Source of the DNA: Gnetum montanum
Taxonomy: Eukaryota > Streptophyta > Gnetopsida > Gnetales > Gnetaceae
Reading direction: 5' to 3'
DNA: 64,000 nt
NCBI GenBank assembly: GCA_015680685.1
Contig: MNCI01006165.1
Span: 117,504-181,503, forward strand
Position numbers and translations under genes: made by a program. Of this stretch, positions 1 to 10,262 are shown piece by piece (within the stretch, counting starts at the first letter, position 1; each line of letters begins with the position of its first letter). The notes beneath the pieces are model-generated. The model had not been told where the DNA came from, did not search any database, and saw nothing but the letters and a program-made list of their open reading frames with translations.

Positions 1-579
1 TAAAGATTGAGATTACTTCATCATTGCAGCATTCACTTAGTTTTATTATTTAATTATTATTCATTACTTCCTTAATTAATACTTCTTTACCCTCGACTCC
101 TATCTCTATTATTAAATCCAGAATGAGTATGACTTAATCACAAGAATTTAAGTGTGACTACTTGGTATCCTAGTAGCATACCTAGGATATGCACTTGGTA
201 ATTCCAGTAGTAGTCATACACAAGGTCCAAGATGTTTATAGATGATTAAGGAATGGATGCTATCATACTTAGGCTAGTTTACATTCTTTGCCCCTATGTC
301 CTATTAGCTTAACTCTCTCTCCCTTTTCCTCCTAGCTTAATTAAAGTTATTTTCCATTGCCTATAGGAGTAGCACTAGTTAGGACCACATCATAGACCTC
401 ACTCTAGACTAAACCATACATGGCAAAGAAAATAATAGTCTAGGTGGGAAGAGAATGAACTACGATCAACCTGTAACTATCTAGATACCACAACTAGCCC
501 ATCTGCAGAGTTCGACTAGATTTTGCATGAACACTTGTATTCGTATGGTTGAGTATAGGGGTACCTTTCCACTCATCAA
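1..579. other. AT-rich non-coding flank left of LTR-A
   Basis: I see no gene, RNA or clear repeat here. A small open frame at 527-745 runs across the LTR-A boundary and matches nothing recognisable. This stretch may be older transposon or host intergenic DNA. No primer-binding-site-like sequence lies next to the LTR at 580, so it is not the internal part of an element that starts at this LTR. Confidence 0.4.
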
Positions 580-2606
580 TGACCAAAAACATCAGTGGCT
601 AGAATCACTAAGGGATCAATGGATGCATAGCCTAACCCTACCCCCATGTGAGGGCCTACTAGAAGTAGAGGCAAAGTGCCTTGAATGGTCTTGTCGATTA
701 GACATGGACTTTGCTAGCTACAACAAGATTAATGCATGCAACTAGGGATGGCATGGTTAGCCATGATGTGAATGCAAATGGTAGTAAGTGATTAAGCAGT
801 GTTTGCAATGGTGTAGAGCATAGTCACAGGATGTGAGGGGGTGAGCATAGTCAAGGGTTTTAGCATGAATGGGGGTGCCAACCCATGGAGACTACTACCC
901 AAGCATAGTAGTAATGTATCCACATGTGAAAAATGCAAAAAAATGCAAAGAAAACATGAAAAATTCATGAGAGAGAAATGGAACACCACCCCAAATGGGG
1001 TTGAGCATAGTTAGCTCAATATGTGGTTTAGAAGGTATGTAGTGTATAACAAGCGTAGTGGAGAGGATAGTCATAGTCTCGATGGTGTCAGGCCATGAAG
1101 TTTGGTTCTTGCCATGGTGTTTGTGCCTACTGGGTTAGCCACTACAGTGTACCATGGGCTATGATGTCCTACAAGGCTACAGTGGGCCATGGAACATAAC
1201 TCTACCTCTCTGCTAGTGCCTTTGGTTCTTGTTTTCCTAAAATGCTAAGTGGCAAATGTCAAAATACTAGATGCCAAATGAAAATGCTAAACCCTTAAAA
1301 AATTAGGGGTGTAGGGGTATTTATAGAGCTAGGGCTAGCCCAAAATGTGGATCAAGTGCCATGTGCCAGTGTTGTAGTTGAGACTACGTTGTGAAATAGT
1401 TGGAACTACACTGTACCCCGACTACACTCTCCACTACAACAAATGGTGTTAGACTGTGTTGTTCAGTGGTGAATTTTGCAAGGCTAAGAGACTATGACTA
1501 CACTTGTTAACTTCTTGTGCAAGTGGCAAGGAGACTACAATGTGCCTGAGAAAATGCCAAAAAATGTAACTTTTGGAGACTACCTTTGGGACTACGCTGT
1601 CCACTATGGGAAGTGGTGTTGAGTGTAGTTACAATTTTGAGGAGAGGGAGATGTAAAAAATGTAAATGTTGCCACTAGAGGTGTTTTGGAATTGAGGCAA
1701 ATATAGATGTTGCATTGTGAAGGTCTTTAGAGGCTATTTTGCATATCTATGCTTGACTACACTCTAGACTGGGTGAGAGCATAGTTCCAGACTTAGGAAA
1801 AATCTAGCAAGAAACTTGCAATATGTGGCTAAGTGCTGACTACACTCTAAGGGAGGCTAACTACACTCCCAACTAGGGGTGAGCATAGTCTCAACACTTA
1901 GAGAAATTCTTGCAAAATCTAGCTTCTAAACTAACTATGCTTGACTACACTCTAGAGCATAGTTCTAATAATGGAGAGCGTAGTCTCGACACTTAGAAAA
2001 ATCGTGCAAAAAATGAGGTTCCAAACTATCTATGCTTAACTACACTATAGAGCATAGTCCCAACAATTAGAAAATATATGCCAAAACTATGTTTTCATGC
2101 TAACTACACTCTAGAGCATAGTCCCAATAGTGGAGAGCATAGTCTCAACACTTAGAAAAATCTATAGCTTATGTCATCATTCTGATGCTTAGAAAAAATC
2201 TTGAAAAACTAGTTTTTTTATGTGTTGACTATGCTAACTATGCTCTAGAATGTAGTATCGGCAGTGGAGAGCATAATCTCAACACTTAGAAAAATCTATA
2301 GCTTGTGATGTCAATCAAACACTTAGCCAAAATTGTAGAAAATTTGTTGTTGAAGCTGACTATGCTCTACTGCAATGGAGAGCATATTCCAAGCACTTAG
2401 ACAAATTTGTAGAAAGTGTCATCATTTTGACACTTAGACTAATTTGCAGAAAACCTATCTTTGGGGCTGACTACACTATCCACTGGGCTGACTATGCTTT
2501 GGTATAGTGGAGAGCATAATCCCAACACTTAGAAAACATTTGCCTCATGTTGAAACTTAGACAAATTTGCAAAAAGTTGTAATAGCCTGAATTTGGTGGT
2601 GTTTCA
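580..2606 (-). mobile_element. Lone LTR (LTR-A), same family as element 1
   Basis: The start (TGACCAAAAACATCAG, then GGCTAGAATCAC) aligns with the starts of the LTRs at 3057 and 16133. The end (GAATTTGGTGGTGTTTCA) aligns with the ends at 4668, 18375 and 44199, giving a TG...CA unit. The body is full of the element-1 vocabulary: AGCATAGT, ACTACACTCTAGAGCATAG and CACTTAGAAAAAT. The sequence right of it lacks the hairpin and polypurine tract found beside the 3' LTRs of elements 1 and 2, and no PBS lies at either side. It is therefore a solo LTR or a stranded fragment. A weak 4-base flank repeat (TCAT near 573 and 2608) is not convincing as a target duplication. Confidence 0.7.
1930..2560. repeat. 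Degenerate tandem array in LTR-A: AGCATAG palindromes plus CACTTAGA boxes
   Basis: Units alternate a half-palindrome (ACTCTAGAGCATAGT near 1950 and 2108; a mutated copy near 2240) with an A-rich box (CACTTAGAAAAATCT, or CACTTAGACAAATTTG at 2394-2409). The spacing is roughly 85-120 bases. The position, inside an LTR upstream of any transcription start, fits a U3 promoter or regulatory array. Confidence 0.7.
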
Positions 2607-3046
2607 GTCATGAGGGATAACAATGAGTTCCATAGGTTGACATTATGGTTATAAGATGGCATTAACATTTTGAATAAGCAATAAGTCTTCATACTTCATG
2701 CTTTGAAGTGTTGGTTACTTAGTAATGTGTTTAAGGAACCAACACTTCACTCCAATATTTTTTCGGCCAATAGGCTTATCTCTTTGCATTTTTGGAGCCA
2801 TTGATTTGTTCTTTTAGTCTTCATTAGCCTTTTTAGCTTCTTGGCAATTCGTGTTCTCATTTTTTTTCTGAATGAAACCTTCATTGGCTTTCAGTACCAA
2901 GACTAGTTTTGATTTATTTTTCCCATTGAATAAGATGTGTTACATTCAATGGACTTGTGGGTGGAGCATGATGAAGGGATGTCATATGGTGATAATGCAT
3001 GAGTGTCAAACATAATAAATCACAATTATTTATGGTAAGGAAGGTC
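2607..3046. other. Spacer between LTR-A and element 1, possibly 3' region of element 3
   Basis: No gene is visible. A T-rich stretch (about 2760-2870) followed by GATGTGTTACATT and GGGATGTCATATGG resembles the T-rich stretch and following words in the element-1 3' UTR (5130-5200, 5345-5420). That is consistent with this being the interrupted 3' part of element 3, whose other part resumes at 44205. The similarity is by eye and low. Confidence 0.35.
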
Positions 3047-3051
3047 CTTAT
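3047..3051. repeat. Candidate target-site duplication, left copy (CTTAT)
   Basis: CTTAT sits immediately before the left LTR of element 1 if that LTR begins at 3052. The same five bases follow the right LTR at 44200-44204. A 5-bp duplication is usual for Ty3/gypsy integration. The LTR edge was placed by alignment of the two LTRs, which are similar from TTAT onward. Confidence 0.5.
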
Positions 3052-4668
3052 TATGGTGACCGAAAATGTTGATGACTGGAATAGTCACACCAAGGGGTTC
3101 GTAGCCATAGTACAACCCTAATCCCACCATCATCTGAAGGGCCATCGTTAGAGGGAAAAAATAGAGGTACAGCACCTAGGACAACCTTGTTGATTGAACT
3201 AGAACTTATGGAGTCTTTTGATGAATGGATGCTGGGGATTCGCATGGTGTTTTCGGTGGTATCAAGGCTGACTAAGCCAAAGCATAGCAAGGTTTTCAAG
3301 TGTGAAAATGATAATGTAGACATGCAAATCCATAGAAAATAGCAAAAAAATGCAAGTTCGATGCTAAATTCTAAAAAAAATTCTTGAAAATGCAATGAAG
3401 TTTGAGAGGGGAAGAAAGGCACCAACCCAAATGGGGAAGTATAACAATTGCAAAAGAGAGGTGAGAAGGTACATAGTGTATATATGGGCATAGTAGGTAG
3501 TATATCCATAGTCTTTGGGGTGTCTAGGATATGGAACCAACATCCACCATGAAGTTTGAACCTACTGGGTTGGCTACCATGGTGTCTTGCAAGCTACTAT
3601 GTGCTACGATGTTCAATGGCATCCCAAGGTTTTATCAAGGTGCCAAGGGTGTTGAAGTGCAAGGGTACCAATGCCAAGATGCCAATTGTTAAGTGGAAGC
3701 ATCCACCAAATGCTTCAAAAATGCCAACCCCTAAAATGTGAAACACAGGGATATTTATAGGGTTAGGGTTGATGTGAAATGTGGATTAGGTGCCACATGG
3801 CAAAAGGGAGTAGTTCAGGCTATGTAGACCCTAGCTATGCTCTCACTGGAGCAAAATGGTGTTATGCTCTAGTGTGCTCCAATGGGCCCTAAGAGACTTC
3901 TAGACTATGACTACACTACCAAGATTGCATGTACCAGAGCCAAAGAGACCACAATGTACCTACCAATGGTGTAAAATAATGCAATTTGGAGGCCCTACTC
4001 TAGGGCTATGCTCTCCTCTCTTTCAAGTGGGATTGAGTGTAGGTACAATTTTGGGACATAGGGGATGCAAAAGAAATAAAAATTGCTAATCTTGCTTACC
4101 GAAGAAGTGCTGGAGCTAAGATGGAGGCTGGTGCTGAGCTCTAGAAGCTTTTGGAGGCTACCCTACATAGCTACACTAGCTATACTCTAGAGTGTAACCC
4201 AACAATTAGGCAAATTTTGCAACAATTAAGGTCTAGTTTTGGCTACACTAGCTATGCTCTAGAGCATAGCAATAACAGTAAGAGCATAACACTAAAACTT
4301 AGAAAAAATTGGTAAAACTTGCAATCTTCATCTAGGCTATGCTAGCTATGCTATGGAGCATAGCAGGAGGGGTAGCCTCATGAGTTAGAAAATCTAACAA
4401 ATGCCTCTTCCACGTTGAGCTAGCTTGATAGCTTTTAGCCTGACACTTAGGTAAAACTAGCCACTAAAGTGAATGCTATGCTGGCTATGCTCTAGAGCAT
4501 ACCAAAGGCAATGGGAGCATAGTGTAACACTTAGAAAAATATTTACAACTGCTATCAACACTTAGAAAATTTTACAAACTTGGCTTTATGTTGGATGCTA
4601 CACTGACTACACTCTGATCGATAGCCCCAAGAGTTCAGATGATGTTACCTGAATTTGGTAGTGTTTTA
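3052..4668 (-). repeat. Element 1 3' LTR (left)
   Basis: It aligns along its full length with 42543-44199. Shared landmarks: ACCGAAAATGTTGATG at the start, AAATGGGGAAGTATAA mid-way, the palindrome array in the last third and GAATTTGGTAGTG at the end. The terminal CA has mutated to TA (4667-4668). In minus orientation the U3 part is the right side, so the palindrome array lies in U3, where promoter elements are expected. Confidence 0.85.
4176..4503. repeat. Palindrome array in element 1 U3 (GCTATGCTCTAGAGCATAGC)
   Basis: A perfect 20-bp palindrome lies at 4251-4270. Near-perfect copies lie at 4345-4364 and 4484-4503 and a decayed one around 4177-4197, about 75-140 bases apart. Between them are CACTTAGAAAAA boxes. 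The right LTR carries the counterparts at 43810-43829 and 43951-43970. The symmetry suggests binding sites for a dimeric protein. They are too regular and too dense to be chance. Confidence 0.8.
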
Positions 4669-4733
4669 TTTGCCCCTCTTTATTGACATCTAGAGGAGTG
4701 GCCTAAGAGATGTCAACAAAAAACCCAAAACAC
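4661..4733 (-). promoter_or_regulatory. Hairpin spanning the polypurine tract and 3' LTR edge, element 1
   Basis: On the element's sense (minus) strand the polypurine tract AAAGAGGGGC (complement of about 4671-4680) precedes the LTR. Around it are two nested inverted repeats: perfect 9-bp arms TTGACATCT (4683-4691) and AGATGTCAA (4708-4716), and outer arms GTGTTTT (4661-4667) and AAAACAC (4727-4733). The outer arm overlaps the LTR terminus. Element 2 has the same arrangement with different arm sequences (18367-18443). Confidence 0.7.
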
Positions 4734-6300
4734 CATAGCAGGTGTGGCACCAACATCACTCATTGGTACCTAATCAGAGGATGCTTCACTAGACACGAGA
4801 GTTCTAAAGGTAATGGTATGCCATAGGTAATGGATCTAGGGAATTGGCTTGAGAATAGCAAGGAAGGAGTGAGATGCAAATGATGTATCATGCTTTAATA
4901 TGCAGAGTCAACATGGCTAACCATGATCATGGTACTAGGGTGGCTCATCACCAACATGATGGCCTCTTTTCAGAATGCTTGTGAGAGAGCCATCACCCAT
5001 AAAACCAGAATGACTTACCCTTGACATGTTGGCCTCTCATCAAAGTGCTTATGAGAAGGCTAATGCAAATTCAAAGTTGGACTAGTTGACAAATTGTAGC
5101 TTTGCTAGATTTTGTGTGGGGATATGTTTTACCCCTCTTTACTTTTTTTTAAGTTTTATGCTTTTTCTTTGACTTTTTTCTTTTTACTTTATGAAATGCT
5201 AGCTACAAGATGCTTATTGTCAAGTGGACTATGTGCCACTCGATGGGCTTTGCTTAAAGGAAACTACGTAGCATCTGTAGGAAAAATGTTTTCTACCTAG
5301 GATGAGTTGCATTACATCTACTTGGGCTTTGACTAGTCCATAAAGGCTTCACATGGGATGAGTTACATTATATCTATAATGGGTTCTACAGTCAACTAAA
5401 AGAAGGGTGTCATGTGCATCAAAGAAGCTAGTAGGGAAGGTAATAAAATGTAAGGCAAAGGGATGAATGCAAGTAGGCTATAGCGAGGTAATAGGGATGT
5501 GCACTCTCAAGTAGCTTAGTGAGCCTAACCAGGCACATCAAAGCAATGTGGTGACTTGCTGTTGCAATGAAGCACATTTCTAAACAACCACCTCTAGGGC
5601 TTTATCCTACAAACAAGATGTAGAAAACATAAGAAAAACAACATAACATGAAAAAATAGTAAACTGCTAGTTACGAGGGTGCTAGAAGTGCTGCCAATGT
5701 TAGACCAGTTGCAAGTGCTTGTAGTGCCAAAGTAGGAAGGCCAGTGTAGGTGCCAAAGCTAGAAGGCTACAAAAACTCTAGCAACCATACCAAAAAGCTA
5801 GCACCTAAGGGAAGTCAATAAAGCAGCTAGGGGCGATGTTGATGTGGGTGCTTGAGACTCCACACCAAGGAAAAGAACCTAGAAATCTAGTAAAATGGTA
5901 GGGAGCCAAGTTGCTAGACACACTTCCAAGCCTGGGCAATGGTGAGGGCTAGAGGATGGTAGTGCTATGGCTAGGCCACAGCACTACTAGGAGTTAAGCA
6001 AGTGGTGCTAACAATGACAACTCCAACCAATAATGAAGTACCCAATGTAGATGATGTTGTTGCCATGGCCTAGGAGTGGTACTACTAATGATGATGGCAG
6101 TAGCTTTGGAAGGTTAACAAAATGCATGAGGACATCTTCAAAAGATCAGCAAAATGCCAATGGCAGTGATGCTGCAAATGTTCTATAGGATTTTTCTTAA
6201 CAATGTAAAACTCCATTTTGGCATTACAATGCCCTGCCCTACCCTACCCAAGAGGCATGGGTAGATGACAAAGGAATGAAAGTATTTATGCTTGCTTGTC
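4734..6300 (-). other. Element 1 3' untranslated region
   Basis: No open frame of note. A pyrimidine-rich stretch lies at 5130-5190. On the minus strand at about 5545-5635 a conserved block follows a splice-acceptor-like site (CTTGTTTGTAG, then GATAAAGCCCTAGAGG). The same block occurs in element 2 (about 19225-19345) and element 3 (about 44300-44400). It may be a small exon downstream of integrase or simply conserved 3' UTR. Confidence 0.45.
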
Positions 6301-6725
6301 TATAGAACTATGCATGTTGAGCTATGTGTGCTAAACTGTGAACCTAGTTTAGGGTCCTGGTAGACCACATGCTATGCTAGTATAAGGTCCTAGCAAACCG
6401 TGAACCTAGTTTAAGATCTTGGTGGACCATGATGTGCTAGTTTATAGTCCTAGCAAACTCTTGTGTGCTAGTTTTACATAGTAGCATATGGTGGATGTTG
6501 TGCCAATTTAACGTTATGACATAAGGACAAGCTATACTAGTTTATAGTCATAGTGAACTATGCTATTGATGCTAGCTTAGTGTCATAGCCCAAAGACTTG
6601 CTATGCCAATTTGTAATCAAAGCAGACTTTTTGTGCTAGTTTAACATCATAGTGAATGCTCTGTGCCATTTTATAGTCATAGTGGACTAGCTATGCCAGT
6701 TTAACATCATAGAAGATGCTCACTT
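6300..6725. repeat. Minisatellite of CTAGTTTA-TAGTC-TAG units
   Basis: Diverged units of about 40-50 bases share the core GCTAGTTTA(T/A)(A/G)GTC(A/C)TAG followed by (T/C)(A/G)(A/G)AC(T/C), with about nine repeats. Related arrays occur at 10425-10500, 19535-19850, 23460-23560, 26690-26845, 30990-31200 and 37855-38110, always between coding modules of the giant elements and always in the same orientation. Confidence 0.7.
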
Positions 6726-6754
6726 ACCTTGCTTTGTCATTGATACAATATTAC

Positions 6755-7870
6755 ATACTAAGCATAGTACGACTTTAGGTACGAATGGTTGATTGGATTA
6801 GCAAACTCATTGCTATCTAGATCAGCAAGCTTGAATGCTCCATTTTCATAGGCCTTGGTGACCAAGCAAGGTCCTTCCCAGTTGGCTAAGAATTTATTTA
6901 TGGGTTCATGAATGGCCTTGAGAACTAAGTCTCCTCTCTTGATTAAACATTGGTATTGATTATGATGATGCTTTTGTCATTGCTTTTCTTGATACCATTA
7001 GATGAAATCAAGTGTCTACATGTGCTCCTCCTCTATAGAGTCAAGTTTGATGGTTCTCAACTCGTTGTTCTAAGCCTTGTCAATGAAGCTTGAGAGGATC
7101 ATGCGAAGTGATGGAATCTACAATTCAAGAGGCAAAATTGCTTCAAACCCATACACAAGGCTATATGATGTCTTACCTATTGTTGTCCTACATGTTTTGC
7201 GGTAGGCCCATAGTGCATAGACTAGCTACTCATGCCATCACCATTTGCTGCTATTGAGCATCTTCTTCAGAAGGTTGATAATGATTTTCTTTATAGCCTT
7301 TGCTTTTCCATTCACCTATGGGTAGTATCATGACAAGAAGGAATGCTTATTGCCAAGGTGTTTGAAAAAGGCTTTGATTTATGCACTACTAAATTATGGC
7401 CCATTTTCTATGACTAAGGTCATGGGTAGGCCAAACCATGTCACTATGTTATCAAGGATGAATTTACAAACATGTTGCAATGTTGTCTTCCTAAGGGGAA
7501 TAGCATCAATCCACTTGGTAAAGTATTCAATTGTAGTTATGATGAAGTTGTGTCCTACAAAAGACTTTGGCATGATAGGTCCTATGATATCCAATTCCCA
7601 ACATTGGAATGGCCACATGGTCTATGTTGTCTGTAGTTTAATGGGTGGCATGTGCATTAACTTGTCATGTGATTGACACACATTGTACATATTGAACTTG
7701 GAAACACAATTGCATTCCATGTAAGGCCAATAGTAGCCTAAGTGTCTAATTTTTGATGACATTTCCTTGGGTGCTATGTGACCTCTACATAGTCCCTCGT
7801 GGACTTAATCAATGATCAATTGCACTTTGCTGTTGCTAACACAGGTTAGCAGTATGCTATCATAGAATCT
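6755..7870 (-). pseudogene. Element 1 integrase, decayed
   Basis: Integrase inserts the cDNA copy into the genome. On the minus strand an HRGHIAPKEMSSKIRHLGYYW segment around 7740-7810 is the conserved stretch before the zinc-binding region. The core region at 7394-7618 carries WELDIIGPI (first catalytic Asp), EYFTKWIDAIPLR and VIENGP; the family has DNGP here, so the second Asp is replaced by Glu. The C-terminal GPY-like module (WEGPCLVTKAYENGAFKL) lies near 6790-6900 and the frame ends at about 6755. Stops and shifts break the frame. Order and sequence match element 2 (19865-20960). Confidence 0.85.
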
Positions 7871-8009
7871 ATGACATAGTATGTTGTCACCTATGACGAT
7901 GTACTGCCATGACCTTTTTCACACTACATCCTTTTGGGCAGTGGCTAGATGTTCCAAAGGCTCACCCTATTGAAGGTATGACTTGATGTCATCATACCAC
8001 TCTTGTGCA

Positions 8010-9060
8010 TGAGTCATGCTTGTTGTGGCTATGGATGCAATGTTAGTTGTTTGTGTGATAGGCTTGGTGAAATCTATTACTGAGGCAGCAAAGGCATAAA
8101 ACATGTTAGGTGCAATGCTTAAGGCTGATGGCTAATGTGTTGACAATGATGTTCTTGTTACGGGGAATGTGTTGGATGTTTGTAGTTGTAAGTCATTGGA
8201 GAAAGTGCTTTGCCAAGTCATAGTAAGGTTGTGAGTGTTGTTCTTTACAAGAGTAAACCTCTATAACTTGATTAACAACTCACTAAAAATCACCTTGAAT
8301 TGCTAGGTTTTGAATTCCTAGGTCATAGGCTACTAAGATGCCTCTAAGGAGACATTCATACTCCACTACATTGTTAGTGCAAGGAAATGCAAAGTGATAA
8401 GCAAAGGGTCATATATCCCTAGAGGGAAACATGATTACAACAGTGGCACTACCCCTTTAAGAAGTTGAAGTGCCATCAAACTTAAAATTGCCTTAAAGTT
8501 GGTAGGCACTTGGATTATGCTACTAACATGCTCATCCAAAAATTTTGGATCTATCATTGCTTGATCGTTTATTAGTAAAGCTGTGATTTGTGCACCTATT
8601 GCTTACCCTTTGGTTGATGCTTACACTATGTAGTGTAGGTCAAACTTCATGGTTATTTCTTTCCACTATGTAATCCAACTAATTTCATAAATGTTCATTG
8701 TAATTGCCTAGAGTACATTGCTCTTGCAAATGATGTTTACCTAGCTACGAAAAAGATAGAGCCTCCACTTCTTAAGTGCAGAGACTAAAGTGAGGTAATT
8801 CTTCTTCACATTAGTGTATTTTGCTTCATGGGCCACTAATTCATGGCTTAGGTAGTATATAGGGTCCTCTAAGCCATCGTCTCACTTTTGGCAAAGTAGA
8901 GAGGTGATGATCATGTCAGAGGTTGCAAGGTAGATGTAGAATGGTTTATCTCCTTGTAGAGGGTAAACTATAGGAAGTTGAGGCAACTCCCATTTAAGGT
9001 TATCAAATGCCTCTTGGCATTGAGTGGTCCACTCAAAGTGGATCCCCTTTTTGAGCAGAT
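8010..9060 (-). pseudogene. Element 1 dual RNase H region, decayed
   Basis: On the minus strand, RT is followed by a remnant of the Ty3-type RNase H (about 8600-9060; a KWRLYLFRS-type block) and then a second, plant/archaeal-type RNase H (about 8130-8590) with the DP-P-F-LDEHV and PLLITLHFLALTM blocks aligning to the intact-looking copy at 21017-21688. A linker with EWYDDIKSYLQ and PLEHLATAQKD (about 7920-8010) leads to integrase. A second RNase H is a hallmark of the Tat lineage. It is more eroded than in element 2 and has many stops. Confidence 0.7.
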
Positions 9061-9079
9061 GTTACATGCACTACAAATT

Positions 9080-10258
9080 TTTAGTCAACTATGTGATAAA
9101 CCTATGAATGAATTACAGTTTGCCTTGTAACCCACATAGCTCCTTAAGGTCAGCTAGTAGTGCTAAGTTGATGATGGCCTTAACCTTATTGAGGTCTATG
9201 TTTATGCCTACTTCTGATACTACGAAACCTAGCATGCAACCTATTTTGATGCTAAAGACACACTTCTTAGGATTCAACCTAACATCATATCTTAAGCAAT
9301 GTTTGAGTATGTGGTCTAAGTCATTTGCATGGTTATGTGCCATTTTGGACTTAACTCTTATGTCATCAATGTAGTTGTTAAGAAAATCTAGCAAATAATC
9401 ATTCAAAATGTATGTCATAACACGTTGATAGGTTGCTCCTACGTTCTTTAGTCCAAAAGACATCATTGTATAGCAAAATGTACCCCAAGAAGTCATGAAG
9501 ATAGTACTGAGCTAGTGCTCTAGGTTGATCCAAATCTAGTTGTAACTAGAGAACTAGTCCATGAAGGACAACAAAGTATGACCAATTATAGTATTGAATA
9601 GTTGATCAATACTAGGCAACAAGAAATTGACTTTAATGGTCACCTTGTTCAGCTTTCTAAAGTTTATGCAAATGTGTATGCTTTTATTTTTCCTAGGTAC
9701 AACAATGATGTTGGAGACCCAGTCTATGTAGTCAATTACCCAAATAAAACCAACTTTGTAAAGCTTGGTGATTTCATTATGGATTACCAATGCCACCTTA
9801 GGCCTAACCTTGTGGGCTTTTGGCTTAACTAGTTTTATGTGAGGATCAAGGATTATATTGTGGTACACTATGCAAGGATTGAGGCTTAGCATGTCTTTGT
9901 AAGACCATGAAAATGCCTTGATGTTGTCGTTGAGTGTTGTTATGATATTTTAGGCATATTGAGGATCAAACAAGGCACTAAGTTTCAATGCTTTTGCCTT
10001 GCCACTAGATGTTGCTATAGAGACTTCAATGAGGGGATCCTCAGTGATGTTTCCTGCTTCTAGGTCCAAAGCTTTGACTAGATGGTCTGACCAATATAGT
10101 AGTGCCTCTATAGATATTATATGTTTATCATAGGCTCTAGGCTCAAGATCTAGACATTCAGTATCAATATATCACATGAGATCACCATGAGGCCCAATGA
10201 GGATCAAAGATGAATGAAGATGCCTACACGTGCTCATGATGCAATCTTGCCAAGTATC
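9080..10258 (-). pseudogene. Element 1 reverse transcriptase with N-terminal extension, decayed
   Basis: On the minus strand the frame starts near 10258, directly after a splice-acceptor-like site (GTTGTTTTGTAG at about 10270-10259). It continues through GNITEDPLIEVSIATS, the RT approach segment (CIVYHNIILDPHIKLVKPKA), WVIDYIDWVSNIIVVPRKN, and the catalytic YIDD box in NNYIDDIRVKSK (near 9375). LRYDVRLNPKKCVFSI follows. Typical Ty3/gypsy RT has YxDD, so the active-site motif is kept, but stops (for example between 9496 and 9554) break the frame. Confidence 0.88.
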
Positions 10259-10262
10259 CTAC
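10259..10262 (-). promoter_or_regulatory. Candidate sense splice acceptor before RT, element 1
   Basis: The minus strand reads TTTTTGGTTGTTTTGTAG, then GATACTTGG. The pyrimidine-rich tract ends in AG exactly where the RT-frame homology begins. Element 3 has the same word (GATATGTAG, then GATTGGAG) at 45859. Ogre elements are known to splice an intron between protease and RT, and this would be its 3' end. Confidence 0.6.

Noticed and set aside
580-2606. LTR-A as the missing 3' LTR of element 3
   Set aside because: Its sequence follows element 1's family (AGCATAG vocabulary) and differs from the LTR at 58613-59964, and no PPT or hairpin lies beside it.
4251-4270. Palindrome as an intrinsic transcription terminator
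   Set aside because: No U-run follows, the setting is a plant LTR, and the motif is tandemly repeated within U3.
7350-7676. Plus-strand open frame of 108 codons
   Set aside because: It is the opposite-strand shadow of the integrase core at 7394-7618. The same shadow appears at 20448-20726 against element 2's integrase.
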